Shown here: positions 33,020 to 45,425 of the stretch, one piece after another
Numbering within the stretch: the stretch's first letter is position 1
Layout of the letters: each line of letters opens with the position of its first letter
Origin: Isoetes taiwanensis
Taxonomy: Eukaryota; Streptophyta; Lycopodiopsida; Isoetales; Isoetaceae
Length of the DNA stretch: 64,000 nucleotides
Reading direction: 5' to 3'
Assembly (NCBI GenBank): GCA_021234155.1
Contig: JAJEKV010000343.1
Span: 126,001 to 190,000, forward strand
Made by a program: the position numbers and the translations under genes
The notes under the pieces: model-generated
What the model saw: only the letters and a program-made list of their open reading frames with translations
Databases searched by the model: none
What the model was told of the DNA's origin: nothing

Positions 33020-36000
33020 TCGCGAAGACTATCTTGAAGGCCTGGTCCAACATCTCCGCCGAGATAAGACCCGTTACTTTTGGGGAAGCCAAATTATTTC
33101 GTAAGGAGAACAATAACGTATGAGACAAAAGAAATGGTAGTTAAAAACGCCAGTAGCGATTTCATGAATGATGCATGTCAACATAATTTAAAAATATGAT
33201 CTCTAGGAAAGTCTAAATCGCGTCTGGCGCGATTTCTATATGCTTGCAAAATGCATGGATATCAAAAAAAGGAATATTGTTACGATACCTTTCTTCTTCT
33301 TCTTCATTCCCCGTTGTGACTTCTTCCGTTTGCATCCTTATTCGAAGTTGTCTCCGGTCCGATAGAAGCATCAACCACATCGGGTTGAGATCATGCGGTG
33401 GGAACTATGCTTGATAGTTCATTACTCTTTACGCTTAACCTGGCTAGTGTTTTCAGATTTGGAGTCTGCTTCATCCTCATTATTGTTATTATCATCATCC
33501 TGCTTATCTTCAACATGTTCTAAATTTTTAGGGTCAAGGATGTTCACAGGCATGTCGATAGGTATTTGGTAATCTTGCTGATCTTCGGTTTCATCCATGA
33601 AGTTGCGGCCAACCAATAGCTTTCTCAATCCTTCCCGTTCCTTAAGCAAATCTGTGTATTTCGGTCTTAGAGGTAGAAGCTTTGCTTTTTTTAATCGGCC
33701 GATTGGTCCCCTAGTTGCTTCCTCTAGTACTTTCTCAAAGAAGAGGTCCAAGAAATTTTTGGCTCGATCATCCGAGACGACTTTCGACATTTCCTTGCTA
33801 ACTTCAAAGCTTCTCTACCGATGTAACCTCCAACGTGAAGTTCCCAGCAAGTTGTTCCCAACGGACAAAATGCTTCAATGAGATACTGGGAAAGGTCCAT
33901 AGAGAACCCGTTCTTGTTTAGCTTACCCTTATGTGATGTTAGGAGCTCATACTTAATGTGGCCCACAAGAATTGGGTCGCCCTCGTTTTCATCCTCTTCT
34001 TCCTCATCTTCCTCTAACTCTTCCACGACCTTGACACCATTCCCTTTGTCTTCTTGCTCCGGATAGAAGACGTTTTCAGATATGCGTTCATCTAACCGGA
34101 TAGCACCGCCATGCTAGTTTGTCTCCATCCGTTTTCCCTTGAGCCTTTCATATTCCTTATCATCCATCATGGCTATCATAATTATAAGCACATGAAAAAT
34201 TTTACTTTTACGCTTTGAAGTCACCGCCCCTCGTTTTCATCTATGAGGATCGCTTCGTCATTATGACTTTCACGCATTCTAAGTCATTTGCAGCCAGCTT
34301 AGAGCATATGCATAGGACATGTCTGAGGGACATATAGTGACAATTGTGTAGTTCATCTCCGTGGTGAAACCATTGCATATGTTGAAGAACGATTATAGTC
34401 ATCAAGCGACCATCCGGTGCCTCGCTATCAAGGACTAAGAGTGTGATATCATGGGGACCAGCACCCACTTCGGCAAGGCACACTTGAAACCAGTTGACAC
34501 TTGATAAAGAAAGTGGACTCCGCCTCCCGAGTTCCGCTTCACCATCGCGACTTTTCGTTTCAAGTCGGATGCAACTTTAGTGTGAAGCCCACCGATCTTT
34601 GCAACGTTCTTCAACTTCGGCGCTTGACAAAGTCCTTGGACCAAAATACATACTTCTTAAGGTCGCCGTTAGAGACGTTATACTTTTTGCATGAGTCCTA
34701 ACTCCGACAACCACCACTCGATGTAAGCCTTTGTAATTCCTCACCAACCGCCTTCTTGAGCACTCTAATATTCTTCACTCGCCGCAGCATCTTCAAATGA
34801 TTCCGAGCCTTTTGCCGCCGAGGTTTTCTTTGTAAAGAATTTCCTTTCTCGATTAACCCGCCCGTGAATCGACAGCAGCTCTTGATCGTCCAATCCCCGA
34901 GCCTTCCTCATCTCTCGTTATATGTATATCAAAAATTGATGTGTCAATAGAGGAAATCTTCCTTGTGAATCGCAACTTCTTCTCGACGTAGGCATCCTGA
35001 ATTCATTCCATTTCTCCCATATGGATCTGAAGCAAATACTATCTTGCGTGCATCCTTGGGCACGCTTGGTTCCTCGAAGCATCACCCTTTTCATCCCTTT
35101 TTTTTTTTTTCTTTGACCTGGTGCTCTTGGTTTTGTCCTCAGATTATCGCTCGACTAAGTGTCCTCTCCAAAGAACTTGAATTCGCCGCTTTTTAGACCG
35201 GCCCTCGTGCGGTTGGCATTGGCTTCCCATATTCAATCCACCGGTTCCGAAAGCATGCCGGTTGCTCTATATAGGGACCGCAAGTAGTGACGCTTGTAAG
35301 CTTCATAATCGCGGAATGAAATAAATCCTTCTAGTTTAAAATCGCTACCGGGCGCGTTTTCATATCAGTATCAAATCGCGCCAGCGCGATTTGTTTATCG
35401 TCGGAAGAGAAAACGCCATTGATCGGTAGCCGCTTATCGTCAAACAAGGTAAGGCGCTACCGCCGCGATTTCATATTAGAATTTAAATCGCCACATTTAA
35501 AAATTGCCTAGCCCGAGCGGTTTGGCTATTAGACGGATAGCCTTTTCTCCCCGAGGGTAGGCAAATTCCGTGGGGCGGTAACATTTAATATGAAATCGCG
35601 GAGGCGCCGATTTATTTGTTTGACGAGAAACGACTATCAATCCAGAAGCGCTTTTTTAAAGAGGCAAATCGCTGGCGCGATTTGTTTGTTAAATATGAAA
35701 TCGCTACCGGGCGTGATTTGCAAATATTTAAAAACGAAACCTAAAGGAGGAAAAATTACCTTTTGTATAAGAATGTTTTTCCCATGTCATTCGAGAGCGC
35801 TTTATTTCGCTATTTCTCGGCAGGGTGTGGTTGAGCCGCCAGAACCGGCAGCTTCGATGTAATACGCCTTATAGAACAACCGATGCCCAAGATGTCAGGC
35901 CTTCTTGATCGAACCTTCGGGCCTCTATTGAATGCTGGCCATCTATTATCATGAAATGTATGTCGATTCTCGATGAAGTCCTCCAGCCTTGCTCCACATG

Positions 36001-39000
36001 ATTACCTTCCTCGCTCGTATCGCAGACGACTACACTACATCTCGCAGCATTGGCACTTGCCCCGGATTTTCGATCATGCCGCTCACTATCTCCATGGAGG
36101 CCGCTTGTCATACCTTCGCTGATGTAAATGGCTTTAGTGGACCGAAAAGCCTATCCACGGACCGGATGGGTGAAGTTTCAGCCCGTGGGATACTTGTCAA
36201 GATATTTTTGAGCTTGCTCATCGCTTCTAACCGCCTCGGCCTTGTCATCGCCACTTGTAAGGGCTCGCCGCCGCTTCGTGGTTTCCCCGCCTTTAGAACT
36301 AGCTTCTTCCTTATCCTTCATCGCCGTAGTAGTAGACACCGCCCCGAGGGCTCGTGGCTAATGGCTCGTCGAATAAATGTAAGCCCCTCGATATTCTTTA
36401 GGAGTCAATGGCTCGCCAACCGCCCAGCCAAATTTGAAGAGGTTATCGGCCATGTCGCCTCGATCTTAAATGCGCTCTTTAAAAGAGCTAGCAATCGCAT
36501 CGATTGATCTTCTTTAGGCTCTTCTTATGTTTTTGGCCCACTTCAACTAGCACGTAACGTAAAGAATCGCCCCTGTACTTCATCGTATGTAATAAGAATT
36601 CCCCCGCTTCTTCATTTGATCGGGTCTCTCTTGCCCTTGACATGAAGATGAGGTCCGCCTTTCCCACCCGCTTTTGAATATCTCCACATACCATTCTCGA
36701 CCCCTCTATAAGATCTTCTTCGACATGGAGGTTCCACCGAGCCTTTATTATTCCGTATGTATCTTCTAACGCCAATACATGCCGCAGTCCAGAAAAAGTT
36801 GACATCTTCATCCGCCCTTTGCTTTTTCTCGGGTCAGAGGGTCTCAGCCCGCTTGTTTCTCCTTTTGATTGGCTTTTGTGATCCCCGTGAAATTACAAAG
36901 ACATGGGTTAATTTTTTCATGCTAAAATATATGTCAGTTTCGAAACATATGCAACAAAAACGCTTTGGTGCTTGACTTGAAAAGAATAGAGAGCTAGTTC
37001 ATTTACTTAATTGAGCTAATAAAACGCCACTTTGGCGATTTGAAAAGAATACGAAAGGTGTTCATCTACTAAAAATGTTCATGACATAACTAACTATAAA
37101 AAAATAAAACTTAAATTGTCGAATCTACATCTCAAGATATAGAAACTAATGTAATGCCTTATTCAACTGTGGCTTTGACACAAATAACTATAAACGCCAC
37201 AACTTACAGAGTTGAATCTTCATCAGAGGACACAACAAACTATAAAAAACACAACTACCTACTTAATAATTGTTTAGCCACACATTAAGCATACATTTTT
37301 GGGACCTATGAACTCAAATATTAGAGGTACACATGCTACTTATCTGAGAATTACTCTATTATTACGAAAAACATCCTAAAACCTAACAAAAAAAGGGACA
37401 TGTAAATCAATTACAAAACAAGAACCGATCAATTACCCGAGGCGCTTTGTTGGATTTGTGCTTTTCGCTTGTTCGCCAGCCTCCGTGCTTGGGATTTGTG
37501 CTTTGGGCTGCCGCCCACCTCTACCTTCCACGCCGCCAGATCCTCTAGACGCCTATAGAACGCAAGTGCGGATAATATGAGACTGGGTTTTGGTTTAAAC
37601 TTATATGTATGCGCTCATAATCTAGGGCCGATTTACAACCAGAATTCAAATTCAAGGCCCTTTTAAATTTATACCGCTTTAATTAACCGCCCTGGTCCCA
37701 CTCATTTACAAATTTAAATTGTGTTTTTCTTTTTAGTGCAATTTCAAGATAACAATTAATTATTAATTTCAAGAAACGATATGTGGCAATCTACTACCAC
37801 CTAATCGCCACCTACTATCGCAGCGCCCAAGAACAATCGATATCGAGCGCCCAAGATCCGCTCGATCGAGCCGCCTTCAATCCCATTCGATCGAAGCGTG
37901 ATTCCTCTATCAAGATCCAAGAACAATCGATCATCGTGAGCGCCAAGATCCATTAGATCGAGCGCCTTCAATCCCATTCGATGCGTGATGTCCGGCCGAA
38001 CTATGGTGAGTGTGATTCCTCTATTGTCTTCTATGGTGTGCATTCTCTTGTTCTCTATTTTTCGCCCTCTATTTTTTACAATGCATTTTCGTTCTTTATC
38101 GAGGTTTGGGAGAAGAATGCTATCTTTTAACAAAGAAACTTGAAGCCGAGTAGGATTGTGTAAAATCAAGATCCGAATCCAAGTTCTATGTGTCATGGTG
38201 TTCCTCCGGGAAAAAGTTTCGTAAGATTTCCATTATAAACCGCAATTATGAAGATGAGGCTCTTCCAAGAAGACATCCCGTGGCATGCATACAGCTTGGG
38301 AAAGCGTGGGCACATTTGTAGCATGGCCAAAAGAACGCGTCGAAAAAGGTATGTATATTTGGATATTCAAAAAAAAATAGAATATATCATAACATCTCGC
38401 AAGTGATGTTGTGAATTTTGAATTTGTGATGGTCTTTAGTTGTTTTATCAACCCCATGAAACTACACATTAATGAAAATATGTAGTTTCTTGGGGTTGGT
38501 CATACCGGGCCGGAGGGCATCACAGATTCAATGTTTTACATTGCATATAAAAAAAAAAAAATAATAAACTAATGACGTAAAAGTATAGTGCAAATTGCGC
38601 CAGCGCGAAGTTTGTATTCATATTCCAAAAAGTATATGTACATTTCTTCTACAAAAAATGCGCCAGGCGCGAATTCTTTCTATCTTTACAATATGTCACA
38701 CGGGCCTACTTCATCGGCCCAATTCCGCAAGAAGTCCCACCTGAACCACCCTGATATGACAGATCCTCATCTTCCCCGCGGATGTCGAAGTCTCCAAACC
38801 GTAGTGTTGTATCGATCCCCGATACTATAAATCAAATCCTCAGACTTATTTGTTGGCATGAGCCTTACTAAGAGCATGAGGAGTCGGATATGTCCATAGA
38901 TGCGATGAAAGTGTTCCCATGGCCCCCGATATGATCGCCTAATGGATTCTCCAACTCTCTTTGAACGCTTTTGAACAAAGACAATCAAGTAATATCTTGT

Positions 39001-39200
39001 ACTGTGGTCCAGAGTTGATGGTCGCCTGTGGGAAGTGTATTTGATCTAGAAGCAGCCAGTGTCCATGCATAAGGAAAATCCATGGCACTAGAACGAGAGA
39101 AATTAAGTAATTAGCAAATAATATATTACCCTCCCCATAAAACGATTCTGAACATACATAATTCAAAACGCGCCAGGCGCGCTTTGTGTTTTTCACATAT
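33020..39200 (-). pseudogene. multi-exon ParB-like (DGQH) gene of transposon copy A
   Basis: Coding blocks on the minus strand match copy B (50618-56950) in order. They are GHWLLLDQI (about 39070), KADLIFMSRARE (36811-36488), HFMIIDGQHSIEA (about 35940), a block related to EMRKTRGLDD (about 34920), then IEAFCPLGTTCWELHVGGYI and VVSDDRAKNFLDLFFEKVLEE (34026-33422) with an acidic tail. IIDGQHSIEA resembles the ParB/sulfiredoxin-fold (DGQHR) signature. An intron from 35758 to about 35287 has a donor shared with copy B (ATACAAAAG then GTAA). Another exon ends at 33289, with its intron starting GT at 33288-33287. Element 2 then cuts the gene at 33019; it resumes at 22043. Stops and slips are frequent. 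The function is inferred only from the motif. Confidence 0.55.
35287..35758 (-). repeat. intron with a cluster of palindromic sites (copy A)
   Basis: This intron of about 470 bp follows the DGQH exon. It holds about seven palindromes with half site AAATCGCGCC or close variants, at 35337-35360, 35373-35392, 35453-35472, 35484-35505, 35592-35613, 35665-35684 and 35698-35719. The matching intron of copy B has a similar cluster. The acceptor near 35287 lies in TACTTGCGG, where copy B has TACTATTGCAG. Confidence 0.65.
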
Positions 39201-39400
39201 CTATTTCAAACGCGCCTGGCGCGATTTGTATAGAGCCGTATGAAAAGAAAAGCCGAGCCGAGCTTTGATTAATCTAGTGGAAAAACGCAACCCAAAAATA
39301 GAAATGCGCCAAGCGCGATTTCTCCCATTCCAACATATTATTCTAAATGTAATGCGTAATGCGTAATTCAAAATATGAAGCCAGTTAGAGCAGATATATA
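36850..39400. repeat. upstream introns of copy A with palindromes and a tandem duplication
   Basis: Palindromes of the same type lie at 37021-37042, 38591-38614, 38656-38676, 39164-39186, 39206-39228 and 39301-39322. A direct duplication of about 90 bp is at 37826-37990 (unit words AGAACAATCGAT and CTTCAATCCCATTCGAT). Little coding sequence is visible between 37000 and 38700. Confidence 0.6.
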
Positions 39401-40450
39401 ATAATAATAGTCCTTGTTTAGTTCAAAATTTAGTTCATTGTTTTAGTTCATTATTTAGAGCAGATAGAGGAAGAGCTAGTGAAATATAATAAGAGCAGAT
39501 ACAGGAGAATCAGCAGATAGATCATACAGCAGATAGATCATAGATCATAGAGCAGATAGATCATAGATCATAGAGCAGATAGATCATAGATCATTATTTA
39601 CTTCATTATTTTACATCATTAATTAGAACAGATAGAGGAAGACCTAGTGAAATAGAATAAGAGCAGATCATATAGGCAAGATCACAGAACCAATCCTGTG
39701 AGGAACTGCTTTATGTAAAATAACTACTTTATGTATATAACAGGAAATACTAACCTATTTGTGTTCTCAGACTGAGAATTGAGCCTTTGCCTTCTAGTAA
39801 AACCAAAAGATCGAAAAATCAAAGTTGATTTGATTCGAGAAGCCAATAGCGAGATGATTTTAGCCTTAAGAAGCCGAGAAAAAAAAAGCCGAGAAGCCGG
39901 AGAAGCTTTTAACACAAAAAACCAAAGTTATTCAAAGTCAGAGAGATTGTAGAGAGCCGAAAACCCAAAAAAACCAAAGACATTGTATAGAGCCTACAAA
40001 CCTTTGAGCCGAAAAAACCTAAAGCCGAAAACCCTAAAGCAGATAGAAGCCGAGAAGCAGATAGAAGAAGTTTAGATTGTAGATTGCGTAGATAGAAGCC
40101 GAGAAGCAGATAGAAGCCTAAAACCCAAAAGCGAAAAGAGATAAAACAGATAAAACAGATAAAAGCTCGAAAGCGTTTAAAAACAGATAAAAGCTCGAAA
40201 GCTCGAAAACAAATAAAAGCTCGGAAGCAGATTGAAGCCGAGAAAGATAGATTGACGATTCCTTAGGTCATGCAAGCAGATAGATTGATTCCTTAGGTCA
40301 TGCGCGCCAGATAGATTGATGCCCGTAAAGCAGAGAAGATAGATTGAAGGTAGATTGATGATGCCGAGAAGCAGATAGAAGCCGAGAAAGCCGAAATTGG
40401 AATCAGTTAAGCGCCTGGAATGCCGAAATTGGAAGCGTAAGCGCTTAATG
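39400..40450. repeat. AGATAGA-rich minisatellites
   Basis: At 39510-39600 a unit like GCAGATAGATCATAGATCATA is repeated. At 39880-40400 a unit like GCCGAGAAGCAGATAGAA is repeated many times with variation. No gene is seen. Confidence 0.7.
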
Positions 40451-40860
40451 TTCGAAAGTGTGAGAGAAAAGTTTGAAAAGGAAGGCTAACTTGAAATAAT
40501 AACGCTTTTAAAAAAAAGCCAGCCATTATAACTTTATAAGTTTAAAATTTATTACAAGGGTTAATTGTTTTAAGGACAATTGTTTTAAGGGTTATTAAGT
40601 TTAAAAGTTATGACTTATAAGTTTTTAAAATAGTTTTAAGTTAATAGTTGTTATAAGTTTAAAAGTTCATGAGTTAGACTTCTAACCTTAAAACTTTTAA
40701 CCTACAATAACTTTCCAACCTTAAATTTTCTAACCTATAATAAACTTTAACCTTAAAACTGCAAAACCTATAATGACCTTAAAAGTTGTTTCTAAGGTTA
40801 TTATAGGATACAAGTTTGAAGGTTATAAGTAGAGGGTTTTATTTTTATATAATGTTGAGG
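40451..40860. repeat. AT-rich tract with inverted copies of TTATAAGTTTAAAAGTT
   Basis: The words TTATAAGTTTAAAAGTT and CTAACCTTAAAACTTTTAACC occur several times on both strands. It lies just upstream of the DUF7869-like gene and could be part of its 5' region. Confidence 0.5.
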
Positions 40861-40883
40861 AAAATAACTTGGGGAATCCCATT

Positions 40884-40894
40884 ATATAAATAGA
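40884..40894 (+). promoter_or_regulatory. TATA box of DUF7869-like gene, copy 1
   Basis: The sequence ATTATATAAATAG lies about 30 bp above the first ATG at 40918. Confidence 0.5.
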
Positions 40895-40917
40895 ATGATC
40901 AAATAGAATAAGACATA

Positions 40918-43900
40918 ATGAGGCTTTCATTTATGAACATGTTAGTTAGAGGTTATTTGGATATGCTAACTTACTATATATTTTTATGCATTCTAGGTCA
41001 ATGGCATGCAAAAAAAAAAAAAAAAGCCCCCAATGATGCTAATCAAGGCAAGGAGAAATTCCCAACTAATGAACATGATGTCCAAGGAAAGGAAAATACC
41101 TCAAATGATGTTGATGATGGCAAAGGAAAGGAAAAGACTCCAAATGATGTTGATGATGGCAAAGGAAAGGAAAAGACCTCAAATGAAAAGGATGATGGCA
41201 AAGGAAAGGAAATTGTACTTTATACTCGGGTCGATTGGAAAAACAAAAGGTCAAGATCCCCATGCATGCAAAGAGAGGCAAGAGGGAGAAGGGATTATTG
41301 TTCTAGCAGATCCTATCAATGCAAGTGAATGATGAAAGATTAGGGAGGACAAAGTTAGGTGTGGCAATCTCAAAATTATATGACAATTGAAGGAAAAGGG
41401 TTCGTGCAAACAAGAATGCCTAGCTTGTGTGAAGCAACTAGAGGTTCCAACTATTGTTGCATGGCCTAGGGACAAGATTCAACCTGGAGGGGAACTACAC
41501 GCTTCCTTTAGATGTAGAACCATTGTCAACAATGTTCACAAGCAGCTGTAGCAAGAGGCCACTTCCAACTTTCAAACATTATCCCACCAAAAGATGCAAG
41601 TCGATTATGATTGTTCTCCAAGCTATGATGAAGGTTAGAGGAGGTGAATGTTGTTGGGCTTCTTGTGTTAGAATGTTCACAATAGAGGAGTTGGTGGGAG
41701 CAAGAGCTACATATCAGAACATAAGTGTGATAGCAGGAGGAATTTCATGTACACCATATTTGGCTATGCAATTCGTGATGAAAGATCAAAGAAGAAAAGA
41801 TTCCCATTGAATGGAAAGTGGATATGTTCAAAAGCATGGATGGCTATACATGGAATTCCAACCTCTTCTTGGCACAACCGGCAAAAAGAGACATGAAAAT
41901 GGTAGTAAAATTGCATTGCATGGGAACACCGGCATGGTAAGGCCTACCTCAAGAACTATAGCTGCAAAGGAAATATTTGAAAGATATGTGGATTTCAATG
42001 CGTAAAACATGCCACATAAGAGTAAGAAGGATGAACATGGTAGAGTTATTGTTGAAAAGAGATTGCCATCCCATTGTACCCGTAAGAGCATATTAGAGGA
42101 AATAAATGCATTGTTTCGAACTTGGAGTGGCCTCTATATCCCAGCCCAGCTTTTAGTAGGCTATGGAATAAGCATTTCAAGCATGTGACCATAGCAACTT
42201 CAAACAACTTTGCCAAGTGCAATTTATGTGCTGTCTGAAGGAGACACTAGATAAGACTGCAGGTGCAACCAAGTCTAAGGGCAAAGATAAGGGAACATAT
42301 GAAGGACCTGCGTTATATGACGATCAACTATCATGTAGATCAACTTATTGGATGTGGAGGACCTTATCCGCAATGGAACCTAATAACTATCTATGTATTA
42401 TACATGATAAAATGGACCAACGTAAGACTTGTCTTCCACAATTCAAGTACATTCCTAAGTCATGTGGAAGATCATACCCTTTGGGTGCATTTCAATGATC
42501 GGGGCAATATTGCATGGGGCCTGCACCTATTATGGCCATTTTTCAGTTTTAGAGTTGTGGAGTGATGGTCCAGATTTTCACATTGGGAGTATCATGAGGT
42601 GTTTAAGAAACTATGAGAAGGGTTACAATGGTCACCCATGTGATCCTACAGACTAGCCGTGCACTACATAGTGCATTGTTGGATGGAACCCCTAATAGTA
42701 TTGAAAAGTTTAGCAAGGCAAGATTTAGGAGGAATGGACCTAATGAACATGTTGAGCTTCAACATCTCGTGCTAAACCTCGAGATCTGCCCGTAAAGCTC
42801 CTCTTGCAACTAGATAATTGTGTGCTGGTCAAAATAAGAACAGTGGATGTTTTCTTTCCTATCCTACTTAACAAATTGGGGTATTTTTGAAAGAGTCAAT
42901 TTGGGGTTCCTAATGCCGTGACATACTCATGAGGATGTGGATGCATTGTTTGGAAAATTTAGTCATGTATTGAGACAAAGCAGACAGCTACCAACTTTCC
43001 TGTGCTATTGGAAATATTTCATGGATGTACAAATCCATCTCCTATAGGATCTATCATAGAAGAAGTGCCCGATTGGAAGAGTTTTGTGGATGGTTATGTT
43101 CTCGACATGGAAGGTCATTCTAGACCTCTTCAATTCACTTTTTGGGTGAGAGAAGGGATTCCAATCATGCAATGGAAAATGAGACCTTCAGGAGGAGAAG
43201 TGGAGAGGTGGGGCAGAAATTTGGCTAGGGATGCAAATGGCAAGCCTATGATACCTCCCCGTCAACCAAAAGCTCTAAAACCAAATCAAGAAGTCAAGCA
43301 ATTGGGATTGACTAAGGATGGCATCAATGACTACATCAAGCATTGGCAAACTAATTCAGATGACACTAATCGTGCATTGATAGATTATTGGAAGAAGGTG
43401 ATCAACTTGTTGGATGAGGTAGACACATCCTCTGAAGAGCTGAAAGAAGGGTGGTTCCCTAAAAGTAAGTGGAAAACATTAGCTGGTGCCGACGTAAGAT
43501 GATGGTACCATTAGTAGCATTGTGAAGGCATATGCTCCTCCTCAACTGGATAAACACTATGTTGGTCCTAAGAAGGATAGGCCAAAATATCTAGGCATGG
43601 ATTCTTATGAACCTTCTAACCGACGTGGAGTGCCACCAATTTGTAGTAGTAAAACCACAGATCTAGAGACCTATCCAAAGGTGGTTGGGATGGACTATCT
43701 CGGATATTTGCAAAGAAGAAGGTGATGTTAACTTCAATAAGGTGCGTGGAATGGTGGTGTCCAAAGACATCAGTTGAGTAATGTCACCGATAAAGAAAGA
43801 TATTCAGATTGTTGGACAAAGGAGGTGGAGGAGAAATCCTAGTGATCCCCGATCTTTGGCTAGACATTGAAATCAGATTGTACTCGTGGACTCCAAAAAC

Positions 43901-43990
43901 TATTCCTAGTAAAACAAATGAGAGTTACAATACCTCGGGATGTAAGGAATAAGGTTCTCATATCCTTGGGGATGTTGGTGGAAAAATGAT
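40918..43990 (+). pseudogene. DUF7869-like putative transposase, copy 1
   Basis: The plus-strand frames give a protein of about 900 codons. Its N-terminal part has four copies of a DDGKGKEK repeat (41080-41215). Next come CVKQLEVPTIVAWPRDKIQPG (split by slips near 41440), a block with RLPSHCTRKSILEEINALF, and a core with GPDFHIGSIMRC. The signature LLQLDNCAGQNKNSG (about 42800-42850) follows, then HTHEDVDALFGKF (about 42920-42960) and a long clean C-terminal frame (43002-43502). The LDNC-G-NKN and HTHEDVD motifs are typical of DUF7869 proteins. A DDE/RNase H-like transposase role is inferred. An intron may precede GTCAATGG at 40998. It ends 250 bp inside the right TIR of copy A. Stops interrupt the frame. 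Confidence 0.65.
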
Positions 43991-44210
43991 AAATAAAGTT
44001 ACTATGTATCAATCACTTTTAATAAAAAGTTGTGTACTACTTGAGTTTCATGATATATGAATTTGTAATTTGAAGTTAAGGTGTGAATTTATATTCCCGT
44101 GTATGATTATATGTTAACGTCTATTCTAGTCTAAGGGCAACAAAGATACTAAAAAGTGAATTTAACAAAGTTACTAAAAAAGTGCAATATAAAATTTATC
44201 CCAAAATTAA

Positions 44211-44239
44211 GACATAATCCCAATTTAATTGAATGATGG
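44211..44239 (-). repeat. right TIR of transposon copy A
   Basis: It is the perfect inverted match of 20703-20731. The similarity to copy B continues about 12 bp further inward (TTAATTTTGGGA on the minus strand). Confidence 0.85.
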
Positions 44240-45142
44240 TTTTCTGCTAATGGTTCCGATTCTGAGAAGCCTGCATCTGTCTCATGGAATGGCAAACAAA
44301 AACCTAAGCCGTCCAATTGGAATGGCAAACAAAAACCATAGAATATAGAATATAGACAATCAAAAGCATCGAAAGAAGAACCTGGGCTTACCATAAGAGT
44401 AAAAAAGCTTGATCGGAGTAGGGTTTGCCGGTTAGCGGTTTTTTAGATGGCTGCCCAAAGAACAGGGGGCAACCGAGTTTGCCAGGCCTCTTGGGAGTTT
44501 GGAGCAGGTTTCCGGATGTTCTTGGCATATACCGACATATACCAGGAATATGCCGAAAACCCATATAAACAAGGGATTGCCCCCCTAGGGGCAACCCAAA
44601 AAGGGGAAAAAATTCGATTTCTTTGGAATGTCGACTCCGTCTGTCTTTCCTGCAGCTCCTGGGCATGGTGCCGTCTCCGCCGGTCTTTCCTGTGGGCGGC
44701 CCCCTGGCTGTTCTTTTCATGACAAGGTTGAAAAACATTCTGTTTACATTCTGATTCGGATTTGCATCTTCCAGCTGAAATACGGTTCTACTAAAATGCC
44801 GAGAGCACAAAGTTTTTTTCATTTCGTAGCCTGCTTGATTGGGCACCTGTGCATCATGCCCAGAATAGATATTTAGCTGGCAGAATGCATCACAAAGGTT
44901 TATTTTCTGAAGGATTTCACGGCTGACGGAATGCATCAAAGATGGTAAATATTCCTTCGCATTTTCTTGGGTGTCATGCTCTTGACTGACCTGATTTTCC
45001 ATGGTCCATGGTTTGTTTGGAGAGGCTTCTAGCTATGGCGCAGCTTGCCGAAATGTGCCACTATAGTCTGGAGCTATGGTTTGTTGTCTGGTTTATTGCA
45101 AGAAGCACTCCATCAGCAGGCTTCATGAGGTTCTTCAATGGC
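44240..45142. other. spacer between the two large transposons
   Basis: The first 110 bp encode SDSEKPASVSWNGKQKP on the plus strand, which could be a piece of copia gag. A 60 bp repeat shared with 20238-20296 is at 44350-44402. The minus-strand frame 45002-44388 (204 codons) is open but shows no domain, and I do not count it as a gene. Confidence 0.4.
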
Positions 45143-45425
45143 TGTTGGAATTAAGTGTTTATCCTAATGGTTGCCAAGTTTCTATTTTAGTTTGCTTGAA
45201 TCATGCATGTTACTTAAGTTATGGAGAGCTCGGTTAGGAGCAATTGGAGGCATTACCTGCTCCTGTTGTTTTGGCTAAACTTAAGGTGTTCTCATGTATT
45301 TAAACTGAAATATTGAATGAGAAAGATCACCGAGTTCACGCATCCCTGATCATTCCTATTCTAAGTGTTTTGTGTTCAGTTAGAAATATTGATATTTCTA
45401 GTTGATCTTGATCTTGATTTTATCA
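45143..45425 (+). repeat. 5' LTR of a Ty1/copia element
   Basis: This 283 bp LTR runs from TGTTGGAATTA to TTTTATCA and is followed directly by a primer site and then gag. The matching 3' LTR is not seen in the window. Confidence 0.75.

Larger units (their letters stand above)
20703..44239. mobile_element. giant TIR DNA transposon, copy A
   Basis: The two ends are identical over 29 bp in inverted orientation, starting CCATCATTCAATTAAATT and ending GGGATTATGTC inward (20703-20731 and 44211-44239). The span is 23.5 kb, of which about 11 kb is a nested gypsy element (22044-33019), leaving about 12.6 kb. It carries a multi-exon ParB-like gene on the minus strand, a DUF7869-like gene on the plus strand, and a small TATA-driven ORF near the left end. 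The same end recurs at 45820 with the same gene order behind it, which supports the boundary. I could not identify a clear target duplication or name the superfamily. Confidence 0.75.

Noticed and set aside
35287-35758. A CRISPR-like array
   Set aside because: Repeats are short palindromes with irregular spacing and similar spacers, inside a plant intron. There are no cas genes.
44388-45002. A 204-codon open frame on the minus strand
   Set aside because: It has no recognisable domain, overlaps a dispersed repeat, and its sequence looks like a chance translation of spacer and LTR-flanking DNA.
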